This document shows, piece after piece, positions 25,011-33,754 of a DNA stretch of 64,000 nt. Both the position numbers and the translations under genes were made by a program. Under the pieces are notes generated by a model. The model had not been told where the DNA came from and made no database searches. It was given only the letters and a program-made list of their open reading frames with translations. How positions within the stretch are numbered: the stretch's first letter is position 1; each line of letters opens with the position of its first letter. Source of the stretch: Arthrobacter glacialis (GTDB lineage: Bacteria; Actinomycetota; Actinomycetes; Actinomycetales; Micrococcaceae); NCBI RefSeq assembly GCF_002909445.1, contig NZ_PPXC01000013.1, positions 1 to 64,000 of the forward strand, read 5' to 3'.

Positions 25011-25940
25011 CTAGGGTGTTCTCGCCTTAACTGGGTTCGGGTCCTTGTCCTTTAGATATCCGGGGATTGGGGTGGTGTAGTCGCCCTTAACCCTCCTGTA
25101 TTCAGTCTGGCTTTCGGGGTCTTCCCCGTCGCAGACGATCAACCGAATTCCGTCAAGGTCTTCGACACCCTTGGCGTTGAAGAAATCAACGGCGTTCTGG
25201 TTGCATCGGCTGTAGCGGCCGGATGAATCGTAGATCGATGTGATTGCCTCGATGGGGGTGAATCGTCCGCCTCCTTCGCAGTGTCCCGCTATCGTGTCGA
25301 TGCGGCCCGTACTCCAGCGGGTGAAAGCTCGCTCCAATGCGACAGATTGCTCCACTTCAATATCCAAAAGAGTGAGCGATGAGTAGTCATACAGGGCAAG
25401 CATCTGTGAGTAGCGTGGCGGGAGCCCCTCCCAGGACAGGGTTCCCTGAATAATCACATTCTCTTTGCGCTCTAGGCATCGCTTGATCATCAGATCAGCC
25501 AAGGCAACACTCTCGTTGTGCACCAGGGAGGAGAGCTCGTTCATCATAATGGGGTGGCCATCGGCAAGATTGGTTGTGAGGAAATCATCAAAGCGCCCAT
25601 CGCTGACGGCAGATTTCAGAAGCCGGATCTTGATCTCATCGGCGTCAATTTCCCTCCAACCATCGGCAAGCTGCATCGCTCCAATGTGTGTTGATTTCCC
25701 TGCGCCAGGTGGTCCAGCTGTCACTACGACAGCCGCAAACCCCTCCTTTAGGATGAGCCCCTCGCCTTCGGAAAGGAGCTCATCCAGGAGGCTCCGTTGG
25801 AACCGGAGACGTTCCCCCGAGATATCTAACGGTAGATTCGTTTGCTGAGTGGCTCGCGGGGAGTTTCTGTGGGCTGAGCCGCCTTCTGAGGTCATCCAGG
25901 ATAGCTCTTCGTGAACCTGCTGGAGCACTTCACGACTCAT
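25011..25940 (-). CDS. Zeta-toxin family kinase (309 aa)
   Basis: Walker A GPPGAGKST at residues 76-84, followed by WREIDADEIK, the HPIMMNELSSLVHNES segment and IIQGTLS, which together define the zeta toxin/PezT kinase family (phosphorylation of UDP-N-acetyl sugars in studied members). It has about 65 extra N-terminal residues. The ATG overlaps the upstream stop (ATGA), so it is coupled to the HTH gene, the probable antitoxin. Toxicity is inferred. Confidence 0.85.
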   Translation of the reverse strand: MSREVLQQVHEELSWMTSEGGSAHRNSPRATQQTNLPLDISGERLRFQRSLLDELLSEGEGLILKEGFAAVVVTAGPPGAGKSTHIGAMQLADGWREIDADEIKIRLLKSAVSDGRFDDFLTTNLADGHPIMMNELSSLVHNESVALADLMIKRCLERKENVIIQGTLSWEGLPPRYSQMLALYDYSSLTLLDIEVEQSVALERAFTRWSTGRIDTIAGHCEGGGRFTPIEAITSIYDSSGRYSRCNQNAVDFFNAKGVEDLDGIRLIVCDGEDPESQTEYRRVKGDYTTPIPGYLKDKDPNPVKARTP

Positions 25941-26374
25941 GAAGTAGCTGCGCTTCGGAGAACCACTTGACGGATTTCCTGGTAGTCCTCCATATCGATG
26001 AGATCCCGGTGAAACGCGTCAACGACGTCATCCCAGCTACCGCCTGTCAGAGCACCTTCGGGGTTGTCCGGTTCAGCATCCTTGGAGAAGGTGTATTGCC
26101 AATCCTTCAGCTGCTGGAGCATCTCACCGTGCCGCATCCTCCCTGCATGAAAATCGAGAATGATCTCACGAGGCGTCACTTCAAGGAGCTCCGGAAAATT
26201 CCTAATTTTCCTCAGTATCCGTGAGACCTCCGCCTGCGAAATCTGGAGCCGCTGAGCAATCTCGTCTTGCTTCAAATCTGCAACTCGTGCAGCTGCGCAA
26301 CTGCGCAACAGATCAATCCGGTTCAACTCTCGGCCGGCATAGACCCGAGCCAATGCCTCTTGTGCAGTTTCCAT
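25937..26374 (-). CDS. HTH antitoxin-like partner of the zeta toxin (145 aa)
   Basis: An HTH at about residues 35-60 (LKQDEIAQRLQISQAEVSRILRKI) and a C-terminal half with no known fold, rich in Asp and Glu (SWDDVVDAFHRDLIDMEDYQEI). GGAGGAG precedes the ATG. It differs from the short epsilon/PezA antitoxins but occupies the antitoxin position, and the palindrome at 26400-26414 in its promoter suggests that it represses its own operon. Confidence 0.75.
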   Translation of the reverse strand: METAQEALARVYAGRELNRIDLLRSCAAARVADLKQDEIAQRLQISQAEVSRILRKIRNFPELLEVTPREIILDFHAGRMRHGEMLQQLKDWQYTFSKDAEPDNPEGALTGGSWDDVVDAFHRDLIDMEDYQEIRQVVLRSAATS

Positions 26375-26399
26375 ATTCAGCTCCTCCGCCTACTCGCAA

Positions 26400-26414
26400 T
26401 ATACATAATGTATA
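26400..26414. promoter_or_regulatory. Palindromic operator of the zeta-toxin operon
   Basis: TATACAT-A-ATGTATA, perfect 7-bp arms, 26 bp upstream of the HTH gene and overlapping its likely -10 region. A further inverted repeat, CCTACCCC (26435-26442) / GGGGTAGG (26450-26457), lies between this operon and the divergent nucleotidyltransferase gene. Confidence 0.68.
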
Positions 26415-26592
26415 AACCCCACGTTACTGCAGGCCCTACCCCCTGAATAGGGGTAGGAACTAAGGAAATCTCACACCAGTATGGACGCCATCGCGGTTTC
26501 GCTCTTCATCTCCTAGAGTTGAACCCAGAAGCCAAAGTCCCGCTTCACCACGACTGAAGAACCAAGAGTCGCGCCGGAACGGAAAGTCACCC

Positions 26593-27240
26593 ATGAGGAT
26601 TGCAAAGACCGATCTAATTGCCGGCCTGCCTGCTCCCGCCGCCCGACAGTTTCTCCGACGGGTCAAAAATGAAGACTTCGAGGAAGAATGGGCACTCTCA
26701 TTGCTGGACACCCCCGACATCGACAAGCCCAGCACCGCCCTTGGACTTTTCCAAGCCCAGGGATACATCGAACGAACGGGCGCCTCTGATGGCAGATACC
26801 TTTGGTGGAGAACCACGATCCTCGGTAATGCCCTGGCTATGGCCAGTTTTGGCAGACCAATCTCCCGAAAAACCGCAGAGAGATTGGTAGCGGCAATACA
26901 AGAACGGGCCCGGACCTACAACTCCGATCTCACCAAGCCGTACTACGTTCAACGTTTGAGGATTTTTGGTAGCTACCTGGACAAGACAATCGATCCTTTG
27001 GGTGATGTCGATGTTGAGCTCATCATCGGACAACGCGTGACCGACCCCGAAGCACTCCTGCGGTACGCCGCGGAAAGTGGGCGAACATTTCCCTCTTTTA
27101 TGGACCAACTGATGTGGCCACAAAAGGAAATCCTGCAAACATTGCGCAATCGCTCGACCGCCATCAACATCACCCTGGAGGACATCGAGCTCTTCACCGA
27201 TCAATTCACGACAGTCTACGAAGACGCAACCATCAGCTAA
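26593..27240 (+). CDS. Nucleotidyltransferase-domain protein (215 aa)
   Basis: The centre carries the pol-beta-type nucleotidyltransferase signature FGSYLDKTIDPLGDVDVELII (GSY...D-x-DVDV). The N-terminal 85 residues resemble a winged-helix region (ALGLFQAQGYIERTG). GGAAAG precedes ATG 26593. It may modify a nucleic acid or protein, like MNT-type enzymes; no HEPN partner is adjacent. It is divergent from the toxin operon. Confidence 0.7.
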   Translation: MRIAKTDLIAGLPAPAARQFLRRVKNEDFEEEWALSLLDTPDIDKPSTALGLFQAQGYIERTGASDGRYLWWRTTILGNALAMASFGRPISRKTAERLVAAIQERARTYNSDLTKPYYVQRLRIFGSYLDKTIDPLGDVDVELIIGQRVTDPEALLRYAAESGRTFPSFMDQLMWPQKEILQTLRNRSTAINITLEDIELFTDQFTTVYEDATIS

Positions 27241-27645
27241 GAGCCATCACCCCGCAGCGGTTCCACCGGATAGCGCTCAAGGACTTCCGCGATGGGCGTA
27301 GCTGCGGCCACTGCGGCATCAACCAAGGACTGGACTCCCTCTTCGTCCGCATCCAGCCACTCATCCCAAAATGATGGCGACAACGTCACCGGGGTGCCCT
27401 CCTGCAGCTGACGACCGTTCCCAATCCCAACCGTTTCCCTCGTCAAAATTGTGGCCGTGAGTGGCCAATACGCTTCATGATCCTCAGGTAGGGATTTATC
27501 GGACCCCCAGATGTAAAGGCCGGCGAAGCCCATCAGTTCATTACCCGGTAAATGGATGGCATGCGGGGTCTTCAACTCACCTTCGGTCAACCACTCATAG
27601 TAAAAATCGGAAGGCTTATCCGGTACTCGTTTGTGGCAGTCTTTA
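27237..27645 (-). pseudogene. 5'-truncated SRAP (SOS-response-associated peptidase)
   Basis: The minus strand encodes the C-terminal part of a YedK/HMCES-type SRAP protein: DFYYEWLTEGELKTPHAIHL, MGFAGLYIWG, LTATILTRET, SFWDEWLDA and ERYPVEPLRGDGS. The N-terminal half with the catalytic Cys2 is missing; the frame meets a TAA near 27645. The stop overlaps the nucleotidyltransferase stop region. In an intact SRAP the protein crosslinks to abasic sites; this piece cannot. Confidence 0.75.
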
Positions 27646-28116
27646 GCGTCTTAGAGTGCGTCATTTCCTCGTCTGGAAGTCGTGAAGCCGTGGCTATCTG
27701 GTTTTGCTCTTCAACGTCGTTGACGGAGCCAAGAGGCGAAACCTGATATTGCCCGTTGCGAGTGTTGCGTTTGAGTGCCGAGAGGGTTGCACTTACTTCT
27801 CATCGCTGTCCCAGGGCTGGCAGCAGGTGCCTTTGCTGTTCTCTACGCTCTCCACTTTGGTTTCAGGGGTCGGTGCGCCGCGGCCGCCTAAGGCGCCCTC
27901 GCTCTCATTGCCGTTTTGCCGCAACGGGTGCAGCAGGCATCGCCACGATACCTATGCAGATCTCTCTGGGCGTTTGGTCCGCCGTCCACCGGTAAGAGTG
28001 AGTTGCACAGCATCGGCACGAACCGTTCTCGGCCGATGGGGCACGAGAAAGTCACATGGCCCTAAGGTAACGAAATTATAACTTTTGAAGCTTCTTGGTT
28101 AGGCTTGAACAAATAC
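27646..28116. other. No recognisable gene
   Basis: Frames on both strands are short or of low coding quality; no RNA or repeat recognised. Possibly decayed coding DNA, as in the neighbouring truncated SRAP. Confidence 0.35.
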
Positions 28117-28133
28117 ATACCCCTTACGGGTAT
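28117..28133. promoter_or_regulatory. CsoR/CstR-type box 7 before the riboswitch
   Basis: ATACCC-CTTAC-GGGTAT with arms extending to CATACCC/GGGTATG (28116-28134). The spacer is 5 nt rather than the usual 4. TTGAAC at 28105-28110 could be a -35, placing the box in the promoter of the riboswitch transcript. Confidence 0.55.
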
Positions 28134-28139
28134 GTTCGT

Positions 28140-28336
28140 GACCGCTTCGCCAAACCCCGTCGGCGGATTACGACCGTTCATTTTCCAGACGGGGACGGAG
28201 GAACCACCACCGGCGCCTTAGTGCGCCTTGGGGTGAAGCACGCTCAACAAACTTAGGCCTGTGCGGCTATGTGTTGAGCGGGCCGGGCAGACCCCTCGCC
28301 CGAATCCGACAGCTAACTTCGTCGGCGTCGAGAGGA
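28140..28336 (+). ncRNA. c-di-AMP riboswitch (ydaO-yuaA type)
   Basis: The conserved blocks occur in the right order and spacing: GGAGGAACCAC at 28197-28207, TTGGGGTGAAGC at 28229-28240, then CCCGAATCCGACAGCTAACT at 28299-28318 followed by TCGTCGGCGTC. These match the c-di-AMP riboswitch, which in actinobacteria commonly controls cell-wall hydrolase genes. It ends just before the ribosome site of an M23 peptidase gene. High c-di-AMP would be expected to reduce expression. The 5' boundary is approximate. Confidence 0.88.
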
Positions 28337-28344
28337 TCTTATCT

Positions 28345-29175
28345 ATGCCTGCCCACCGCCAGCACGGCCGCCGCCGTGCCACCGTCTCCAAGACTGCCCC
28401 CACCTCGCCTGGACGCCACTGGACGTCTCCAGCTGAAATCAAATCCAAACATGTCACGGGCCGAAAGCCACTGGCACTAGCCGTGGCCGCGGCAGGATTC
28501 ATTGCCCTCACTGCCCTCCCCGCCGCACATGCCGAAACCAACCACCTTTCCCCGGCGGTGACCGCCAGCGCCGCCGCCTCGACAGCGCAACCGACAGTGA
28601 CAGCGGACAAGGACGTTGTGCTGTCTTTCGCTCAGCCGACTATTGTCAGTAAACCGGCGCCAACGACAGCCCCTGCAGGCGGACTGCGTCCGGCGGCGGC
28701 AGAAAAGACCCCTGTGTCGGTACAGGCCCCAACAGTAACTACACCACCCGCACCGGCCCTGGAAGCTCCTACCACTAACTCGTCTTCGGGGCTGGTGCCT
28801 CCGTTGGCTGCCCTGACGGTCACCTCACCCTTCGGGTATAGGACCAATCCGTTGAGCGGCGCCGGTGGAGAAATGCATACCGGGATCGACTTCGGGGGTG
28901 CTTGCGGCACTGCGGTCTTGGCTTCGGGGACCGGGACCGTGACAGAGGCTGGCTGGAGCCAGTATGGGGGTGGTAACCGGATTGTGGTTGACCATGGCGG
29001 CGGGATCAAAACCACGTACAACCACCTAGACAGCGTCGGCGTCAGCGTCGGTCAGCAGGTCAGTGCAGGTGCTCAGATTGCTGGGGTTGGGTCAACGGGT
29101 AATTCCACTGGATGCCACCTTCATTTCGAGGTCGTCGTCAATGGTCAAACTGTCGATCCGGCACCGTTCATCTGA
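28345..29175 (+). CDS. Secreted M23 family peptidoglycan peptidase (276 aa)
   Basis: A long basic start and hydrophobic signal segment ending PAAHAE (cleavage near residue 62), a Pro/Ala/Thr-rich linker (about 65-165), then the M23/LytM domain: TSPFGYRTNPL, MHTGIDFGG (zinc ligands H and D), YNHLDSVGVSVGQQV and GCHLHFEV (HxH ligands). ATG 28345 follows AGAGGA. Cell-wall endopeptidase under the c-di-AMP riboswitch. Confidence 0.92.
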   Translation: MPAHRQHGRRRATVSKTAPTSPGRHWTSPAEIKSKHVTGRKPLALAVAAAGFIALTALPAAHAETNHLSPAVTASAAASTAQPTVTADKDVVLSFAQPTIVSKPAPTTAPAGGLRPAAAEKTPVSVQAPTVTTPPAPALEAPTTNSSSGLVPPLAALTVTSPFGYRTNPLSGAGGEMHTGIDFGGACGTAVLASGTGTVTEAGWSQYGGGNRIVVDHGGGIKTTYNHLDSVGVSVGQQVSAGAQIAGVGSTGNSTGCHLHFEVVVNGQTVDPAPFI

Positions 29176-29225
29176 TCGAATCCCCTCCTTCTTGGAAGGT
29201 CCCGGTGTAGAAAGTGACATGAGGT

Positions 29226-29259
29226 GGGGTCACGGTAGCCTTCGGGCCACCGTGACCCC
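29226..29259 (+). terminator. Terminator of the M23 gene
   Basis: Perfect 11-bp arms GGGGTCACGGT (29226-29236) and ACCGTGACCCC (29249-29259), 12-nt loop, then TCCC. Confidence 0.65.
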
Positions 29260-29616
29260 TCCCATTGGCCAGGCACGCACGGGCGAATTCACTGATAAAT
29301 CATTATTGAGCTCATCCAAGTATCGTGCTGCATGCTAACGCCGGGTGAATAACGGGCTGCTCCGAGAGAACCTATGATCACCCGTCCAAGACGATCGTGG
29401 TACCCAGAACTGATAACAACAGAACAAACAATGGGTAGCCAGAGATCGGTAGAGCAACGCCCCAAGCAGACTATGACTGAAGGCAGAGGCGACTCTAGGA
29501 TCAGGACCGTGAAACGTCACGGTCCTGAATCGTTGAGCACACTGGTGGGACCCATCAGGGGCAGTATGGTTGCCTTCATGGGCCAGGTTCTCGCCGGCAT
29601 GCCCTAGGGTGGCAGG
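29260..29616. other. Intergenic stretch between convergent units
   Basis: No gene supported. It contains the hairpin at 29501-29528 and otherwise nothing recognised. Confidence 0.5.
29501..29528. terminator. Perfect 12-bp hairpin with AACG loop
   Basis: TCAGGACCGTGA (29501-29512), loop AACG, TCACGGTCCTGA (29517-29528). It lies downstream of the minus-strand copper-lipoprotein operon and may end that transcript. Confidence 0.55.
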
Positions 29617-29862
29617 TCAGCGCTTCTTGGGCGTGGTACGTCCAGCCAAGATGGCACCTGCAATCAAGAGGGCAGCCGCTGTGGGGTATCCGATGAGGAG
29701 ATCCTGCATGCCGGGCGGACCCCCGGTCACGGCGACATGGGCGATCCAGTGTGAGAGTCCGACCAGAACACCCACGGCCATGATCATCTGCCCGATCCTG
29801 ACTAAACGGCGATGACGACGGTAGTCCCTGTGGGCGTCATGACCGGGGAGACCGGTAGTCAT
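29617..29862 (-). CDS. Small two-helix membrane protein (81 aa)
   Basis: A His/Arg-rich N terminus, then two membrane helices (MIMAVGVLVGLSHWIAH and PTAAALLIAGAILAG). AAGGACAGAAC precedes the ATG. Last gene of the copper-lipoprotein operon, 27 bp after the DUF3105 gene. No family name. Confidence 0.7.
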   Translation of the reverse strand: MTTGLPGHDAHRDYRRHRRLVRIGQMIMAVGVLVGLSHWIAHVAVTGGPPGMQDLLIGYPTAAALLIAGAILAGRTTPKKR

Positions 29863-29889
29863 GTTCTGTCCTTGTCCTTGGTGGGTTGT

Positions 29890-30525
29890 TTAGCCGTTAG
29901 TGCCACCAGAGCATGCAGCGCCTGGTTCTGGTGTCTGCGGGCCCATGGCGTAGGCCTTGATGAACACGGGAAGTCGGGAATCATCGGCATTCGGTACGGT
30001 GAGCTGTGTACCCCACGCGGAGGCAGTGATGGACGCTTGTTGGTCCGGATTGGGGCTGAGTAGGACGTAGGGTTTTCCCTTGACCAAGGCAGTCAAGGCA
30101 CTGACGTCTTCTTGGGAAAGGTCTGGCTTGTAACTGATCCAGACTGCCCCGTGTTCGAGGGAGTGAACGGCCCGTTCCTCATTGACTGGGTCTGAATAGA
30201 TACCGCAGTTCGTCCATGTTGCTGAATGGTCACCGCCAACACTGGGGCTCTGTGGGTAGCTCACGGGGGTTTGGACGTGGTTACGGGTAAGGTTCGGGTA
30301 CGTCTGGACCCCGGTGATCGGGTTCTTGGCGGCCGCAGCCGTCTCCTCGCGGGCCTGAATAGACCCGGTAATGACGAATGCGACGATGGTGATCACGGCG
30401 ACGGCCAGCAGACCAAATCCGCCGTAGACGAAAAGGTTACGTCGGCGTTGCTTCACTCGGTGCGTGGCGAACACGGCACCGATTCTTGCCTGATTTTCGG
30501 CCTGCCGGTCCTTGGCGTTACTCAT
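29890..30525 (-). CDS. DUF3105 membrane-anchored protein (211 aa)
   Basis: A basic N-terminal region, one membrane helix (about 30-54), then the DUF3105 extracellular domain with its marked motifs: YPQSPSVGGDHSATWTNCGIY and AVHSLEHGAVWISY. Conserved His and Cys suggest metal handling, but the family function is unknown. The start overlaps the lgt stop (ATGA). Confidence 0.85.
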   Translation of the reverse strand: MSNAKDRQAENQARIGAVFATHRVKQRRRNLFVYGGFGLLAVAVITIVAFVITGSIQAREETAAAAKNPITGVQTYPNLTRNHVQTPVSYPQSPSVGGDHSATWTNCGIYSDPVNEERAVHSLEHGAVWISYKPDLSQEDVSALTALVKGKPYVLLSPNPDQQASITASAWGTQLTVPNADDSRLPVFIKAYAMGPQTPEPGAACSGGTNG

Positions 30526-31436
30526 TGCTGTCTCCTTGGAGTAGACGGGGTCGTGGATTTATCGTCTGAGCTGGTGGTGGGTATGGGATCTACGGTTGAA
30601 CGAGGTTTGCCTCGCCATAACAGGAATGCGGTGGCACCGGCGAGCAGTAGCAGGCCTGAGACCCAGGTGTTCACCCGAAGTCCCAAGATGGTGTTGGCAT
30701 AGTCGGAGCGCAGCAGCTCGAAGACGAACCGACCCGCGGTATAGAGGACGACGTAGAGGGCGAAGACGGATCCGGCCCCGAGCCGGAATCTCTTGTCGAG
30801 GTACAGCAGCACGGCGGCAGCTGCCAGGCACCACAAGGACTCGTAGAGAAATGTCGGCTGAAAGTAGCCCAGAATGACAGGGGCTCCGGTGCTGTCCAGG
30901 TGGGCGCGGCCGGTGCTGAAGTCCATCTGGTGGATCTGTAGTTTCCACGGCACTGTGGTCGGGTCGCCGTAGAGTTCGTTGTTGAACCAGTTCCCCCAGC
31001 GTCCGAGGCCTTGGGCGATCAGTAGCCCGGGGGCTGCTGCGTCGATGAGGGCGGTGAAGGAGACGTGGCTGCGTCGGCACCCAATGTAGGCGCCGAGAAG
31101 TCCCAGGGCGATCGCTCCCCAGATGCCCATTCCGCCGTCCCATATCTTCAGGGCGTCCCATGGGTTCTTCCCTGGCACGAAGTACAGTTCTGGGCTGGTG
31201 ATGACGTGGTAGATCCGTCCTCCGGCGATGCCGAAGGGGACGGCCCAGATCGTAATATCTAGGATTGTTCCGGGGTTGCCTCCGCGGGCGGTTAATCGTC
31301 GCCCGGTAAGCCAGACGGCAATCACAATGCCTGCCAGGATGCACAGGGCGTAGAAGCGGATGGTCAGTGGCCCCAGTTGCAGTGCACTGACCGTGGGTGA
31401 GGGGATGAGCAGGGGTGTGAGCGCGATTGGATTCAT
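30522..31436 (-). CDS. lgt: Prolipoprotein diacylglyceryl transferase
   Basis: Lgt moves diacylglycerol to the lipobox Cys of prolipoproteins. The Lgt signature GRWGNWFNNELYG is present, with GGRIYHVI, FLYESLW and GRFVFELLRSDYAN, and seven hydrophobic segments. Normal length (304 aa). It is 11 bp after the multicopper oxidase gene and coupled to DUF3105. Three lipoprotein genes lie in the same operon, so this is probably an accessory Lgt serving them, additional to a chromosomal copy (inferred). Confidence 0.93.
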   Translation of the reverse strand: MNPIALTPLLIPSPTVSALQLGPLTIRFYALCILAGIVIAVWLTGRRLTARGGNPGTILDITIWAVPFGIAGGRIYHVITSPELYFVPGKNPWDALKIWDGGMGIWGAIALGLLGAYIGCRRSHVSFTALIDAAAPGLLIAQGLGRWGNWFNNELYGDPTTVPWKLQIHQMDFSTGRAHLDSTGAPVILGYFQPTFLYESLWCLAAAAVLLYLDKRFRLGAGSVFALYVVLYTAGRFVFELLRSDYANTILGLRVNTWVSGLLLLAGATAFLLWRGKPRSTVDPIPTTSSDDKSTTPSTPRRQQ

Positions 31437-31447
31437 GGGGGGCCGTC

Positions 31448-32974
31448 TTACGTGAGGTAGGAGAAGACGCCCATCATGCCGCGTTCGGCATGGTAGGCGT
31501 TATGGCAGTGGAAGAGCCACTGGCCCGGATTGTCGGCGTCGAAATAGACGGTGACGGTCTCTTTGGGGCGGACGATGACGGTGTCTTTGCGAGCCCCGGT
31601 GGTGCCGATTTGGAAGGTGTGGCCGTGGATGTGCATGGGGTGCCACATTTCGGTGTCGTTGATGAACTTCACTTCCACCCGTTCCCCGATCTTGAGGTCG
31701 AAGGCCTTTTCGAAGGGTTTGGTCATGTCAAAGCGTTGGCCGTTGATACCCCAGTCGTAGTTCGCCATTCCGCCAGTTAGGCGCAGCTCGTGGGTGCGAT
31801 CCGGTGACTTGGACGGAAGGTTCACGGACGGGTCAGCGGTAAGCTGGCCACCGTGAACGACGTTGCCGCTCAGCGTTTTCGGGAGAGCATCTTTCCCGGG
31901 TGCTGTTCCGCTCCCGGTGGTAATTAGGCCGTAAGTCATCTGGGCTTTCCCCTCGGCAAGGGCCAGCACGGGGGTGTATCCAGCCTGGATGGTCAGGATC
32001 GCGTCGATGCGTTCGCCCATGCCGAGGACGACGGCGTCGACCTCGGTGTGCTGGACAGGGAATCCATCGGTGTGGGTCAGAGTCAGTTTCTGGCCCGGGA
32101 CCCCAACCCGGTAGGCGGTGTCTCCTGCGGCATTGATGATACGTAGGCGTATCCTTTCCCCCGCCGTGGCCGTGAAAGTCTCCGGGTTCTCCGGCTCACG
32201 GCCGTTGAACAGATGGAGCGGGAAGGCGACATCCCCGGCGTCACCGCCGAGGAAGTCGCTGCTGGCGCCCATGAGCATGTGGCCCATCACCATGCCACCA
32301 TCGCCTTCGCCGTGGTTCATGCCGCCCATACTCGCCATACCCTTGGAAAGCTCTTTGATGACCTCATCTGGAGTGCCGGTGACGCCGTCAAGCCAGTCAT
32401 CCAGGATGATTACCCAGTCTTTGTCATACTTCAAACTTTCTTGAGGGTCTTCGATGATCAGGGCACCGTAGAGAGCACGTTCTCGTTGCATTTCCACGTG
32501 TGAGTGGTACCAGTAGGTTCCCGGGTGGGGCAGATTGAAGCTGTAGGGGTAGTCCTTACTGGCGTCAATCGCGGCCTGAGTGAGTCCAGGGACACCATCG
32601 GCATCATTGCGGAGGGCGAGTCCGTGCCAGTGAATGCTGGTGGGCTCGCTGAGCTTATTGGTGACGGTTACCTTGAGTTGGTCACCGACTGTGCCGCGCA
32701 GGGTCGGGGCGACGAGGGCGCCGTCATAGCCCCACGTTGTGAGCTTCTTCCCTGCCATGGTGGTGGAGAACGGGGCGGGGGTGAGGGTCTTGGTGACGGT
32801 CTTGCCGGTGGAATCCCGCCGAGTTTCATAGTCGTTGATGAGCGGGTCGGTAGGAAGGATTCGGTTGGTTTGTCCTGTCGCTGGAGGGGTGGGCGTACAG
32901 GCGGCCAAGGCGGCCGCTGCGGTGGTCGCGACGGAGAGCCCTAGGAAGGAGCGTCGGTTTAGTGTGTGGCTCAT
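31448..32974 (-). CDS. Tat-exported lipoprotein multicopper oxidase (508 aa)
   Basis: The start shows both a Tat motif (NRRSFLG) and a lipobox (ALAAC) within 30 residues, so a folded, copper-loaded enzyme would be exported and lipidated. Copper ligands: IHWHGLALR, YWYHSHVEMQ, MWHPMHIHGHTFQ and [15 protein letters not shown] Gly/Met/His stretch (MGGMNHGEGDGGMVMGHM) resembles Met-rich copper-binding inserts. ATG 32974 follows AAGGAA. Flanked by ccdA and lgt in one operon. Probable role: oxidation of Cu(I) outside the membrane. Confidence 0.93.
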   Translation of the reverse strand: MSHTLNRRSFLGLSVATTAAAALAACTPTPPATGQTNRILPTDPLINDYETRRDSTGKTVTKTLTPAPFSTTMAGKKLTTWGYDGALVAPTLRGTVGDQLKVTVTNKLSEPTSIHWHGLALRNDADGVPGLTQAAIDASKDYPYSFNLPHPGTYWYHSHVEMQRERALYGALIIEDPQESLKYDKDWVIILDDWLDGVTGTPDEVIKELSKGMASMGGMNHGEGDGGMVMGHMLMGASSDFLGGDAGDVAFPLHLFNGREPENPETFTATAGERIRLRIINAAGDTAYRVGVPGQKLTLTHTDGFPVQHTEVDAVVLGMGERIDAILTIQAGYTPVLALAEGKAQMTYGLITTGSGTAPGKDALPKTLSGNVVHGGQLTADPSVNLPSKSPDRTHELRLTGGMANYDWGINGQRFDMTKPFEKAFDLKIGERVEVKFINDTEMWHPMHIHGHTFQIGTTGARKDTVIVRPKETVTVYFDADNPGQWLFHCHNAYHAERGMMGVFSYLT

Positions 32975-33000
32975 GAGGTGTTCCTTTGAAGAATGTGGGC

Positions 33001-33750
33001 TTAGACGACGGTGAGGTAGGTACCGGAGAGGTTTTGCAGCTGGTAGATCCACTGCATCCAGGCTCCGGTGACCATCAAGAAGCCGAGGACAATCAGCATG
33101 CTGGCTCCAGCGATGTTGACAATGCGGATGTGGCGGCGGATGAAGCCCAAAATTTGGGTAACCCAACCCAGTCCGAGGGCGACAAGGAGGAAGGGTATGC
33201 CCAAGCCCAGGCAGTAGATGAAAGCCAGTAGTGCCCCGCGCCAGGCACTGCCGGAGGAGATGCTCAGGGCCAGAACGGCGCTAAGTGTCGGGCCCATGCA
33301 GGGCGTCCAACCCAGGCCAAACACAATGCCCAGTAACGGTGCCCCACCAAGTCCGGTGCGTCGAGTGAGCGTTAGTTTGCGGCTCTGTTGTAACCAAGAG
33401 AACTTCCCCAGCAACACCAGTCCCATGATGATCACGACAACGCCCAGGACGCGCATGAGCGGGTCCTGCCATCGAACGAGCCAGGAGCCGACCATCCCGA
33501 ATGCAGCCCCGTATAGGGTGAAAACGGAACCGAATCCGAGGATAAACAGCCCGACCCCTGCCACCACACGCCGGCGATTGCGCGGCTGGTTCGGATCGGT
33601 CAAACCAGAGACGTAGCCGAGGTAGCCAGGAACGAGCGGCAGAATACAGGGGGATAGAAACGAGACGATCCCGGCAATCAGGGCCAGAGGCATCGCGACG
33701 AGGAGGGCGCCGGAGGTTACCGTCGTGGCGAAAAACTCTCCGATACTCAT
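33001..33750 (-). CDS. ccdA: CcdA-type thiol-disulfide transmembrane protein (249 aa)
   Basis: Six hydrophobic segments with the paired Cys-Pro motifs of CcdA/Dsb[20 protein letters not shown] in helix 1 and [16 protein letters not shown] in helix 4. It would pass reducing power across the membrane. ATG 33750 follows the upstream gene's stop by about 4 nt, so it is coupled. In this operon it probably keeps Cys residues or copper sites of the exported proteins reduced. Confidence 0.9.
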   Translation of the reverse strand: MSIGEFFATTVTSGALLVAMPLALIAGIVSFLSPCILPLVPGYLGYVSGLTDPNQPRNRRRVVAGVGLFILGFGSVFTLYGAAFGMVGSWLVRWQDPLMRVLGVVVIIMGLVLLGKFSWLQQSRKLTLTRRTGLGGAPLLGIVFGLGWTPCMGPTLSAVLALSISSGSAWRGALLAFIYCLGLGIPFLLVALGLGWVTQILGFIRRHIRIVNIAGASMLIVLGFLMVTGAWMQWIYQLQNLSGTYLTVV

Positions 33751-33754
33751 GTCG

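Noticed and set aside
27704-28081. 125-codon plus-strand frame
   Set aside because: Ser/Arg/Cys-rich, no ribosome site, no recognisable motif.
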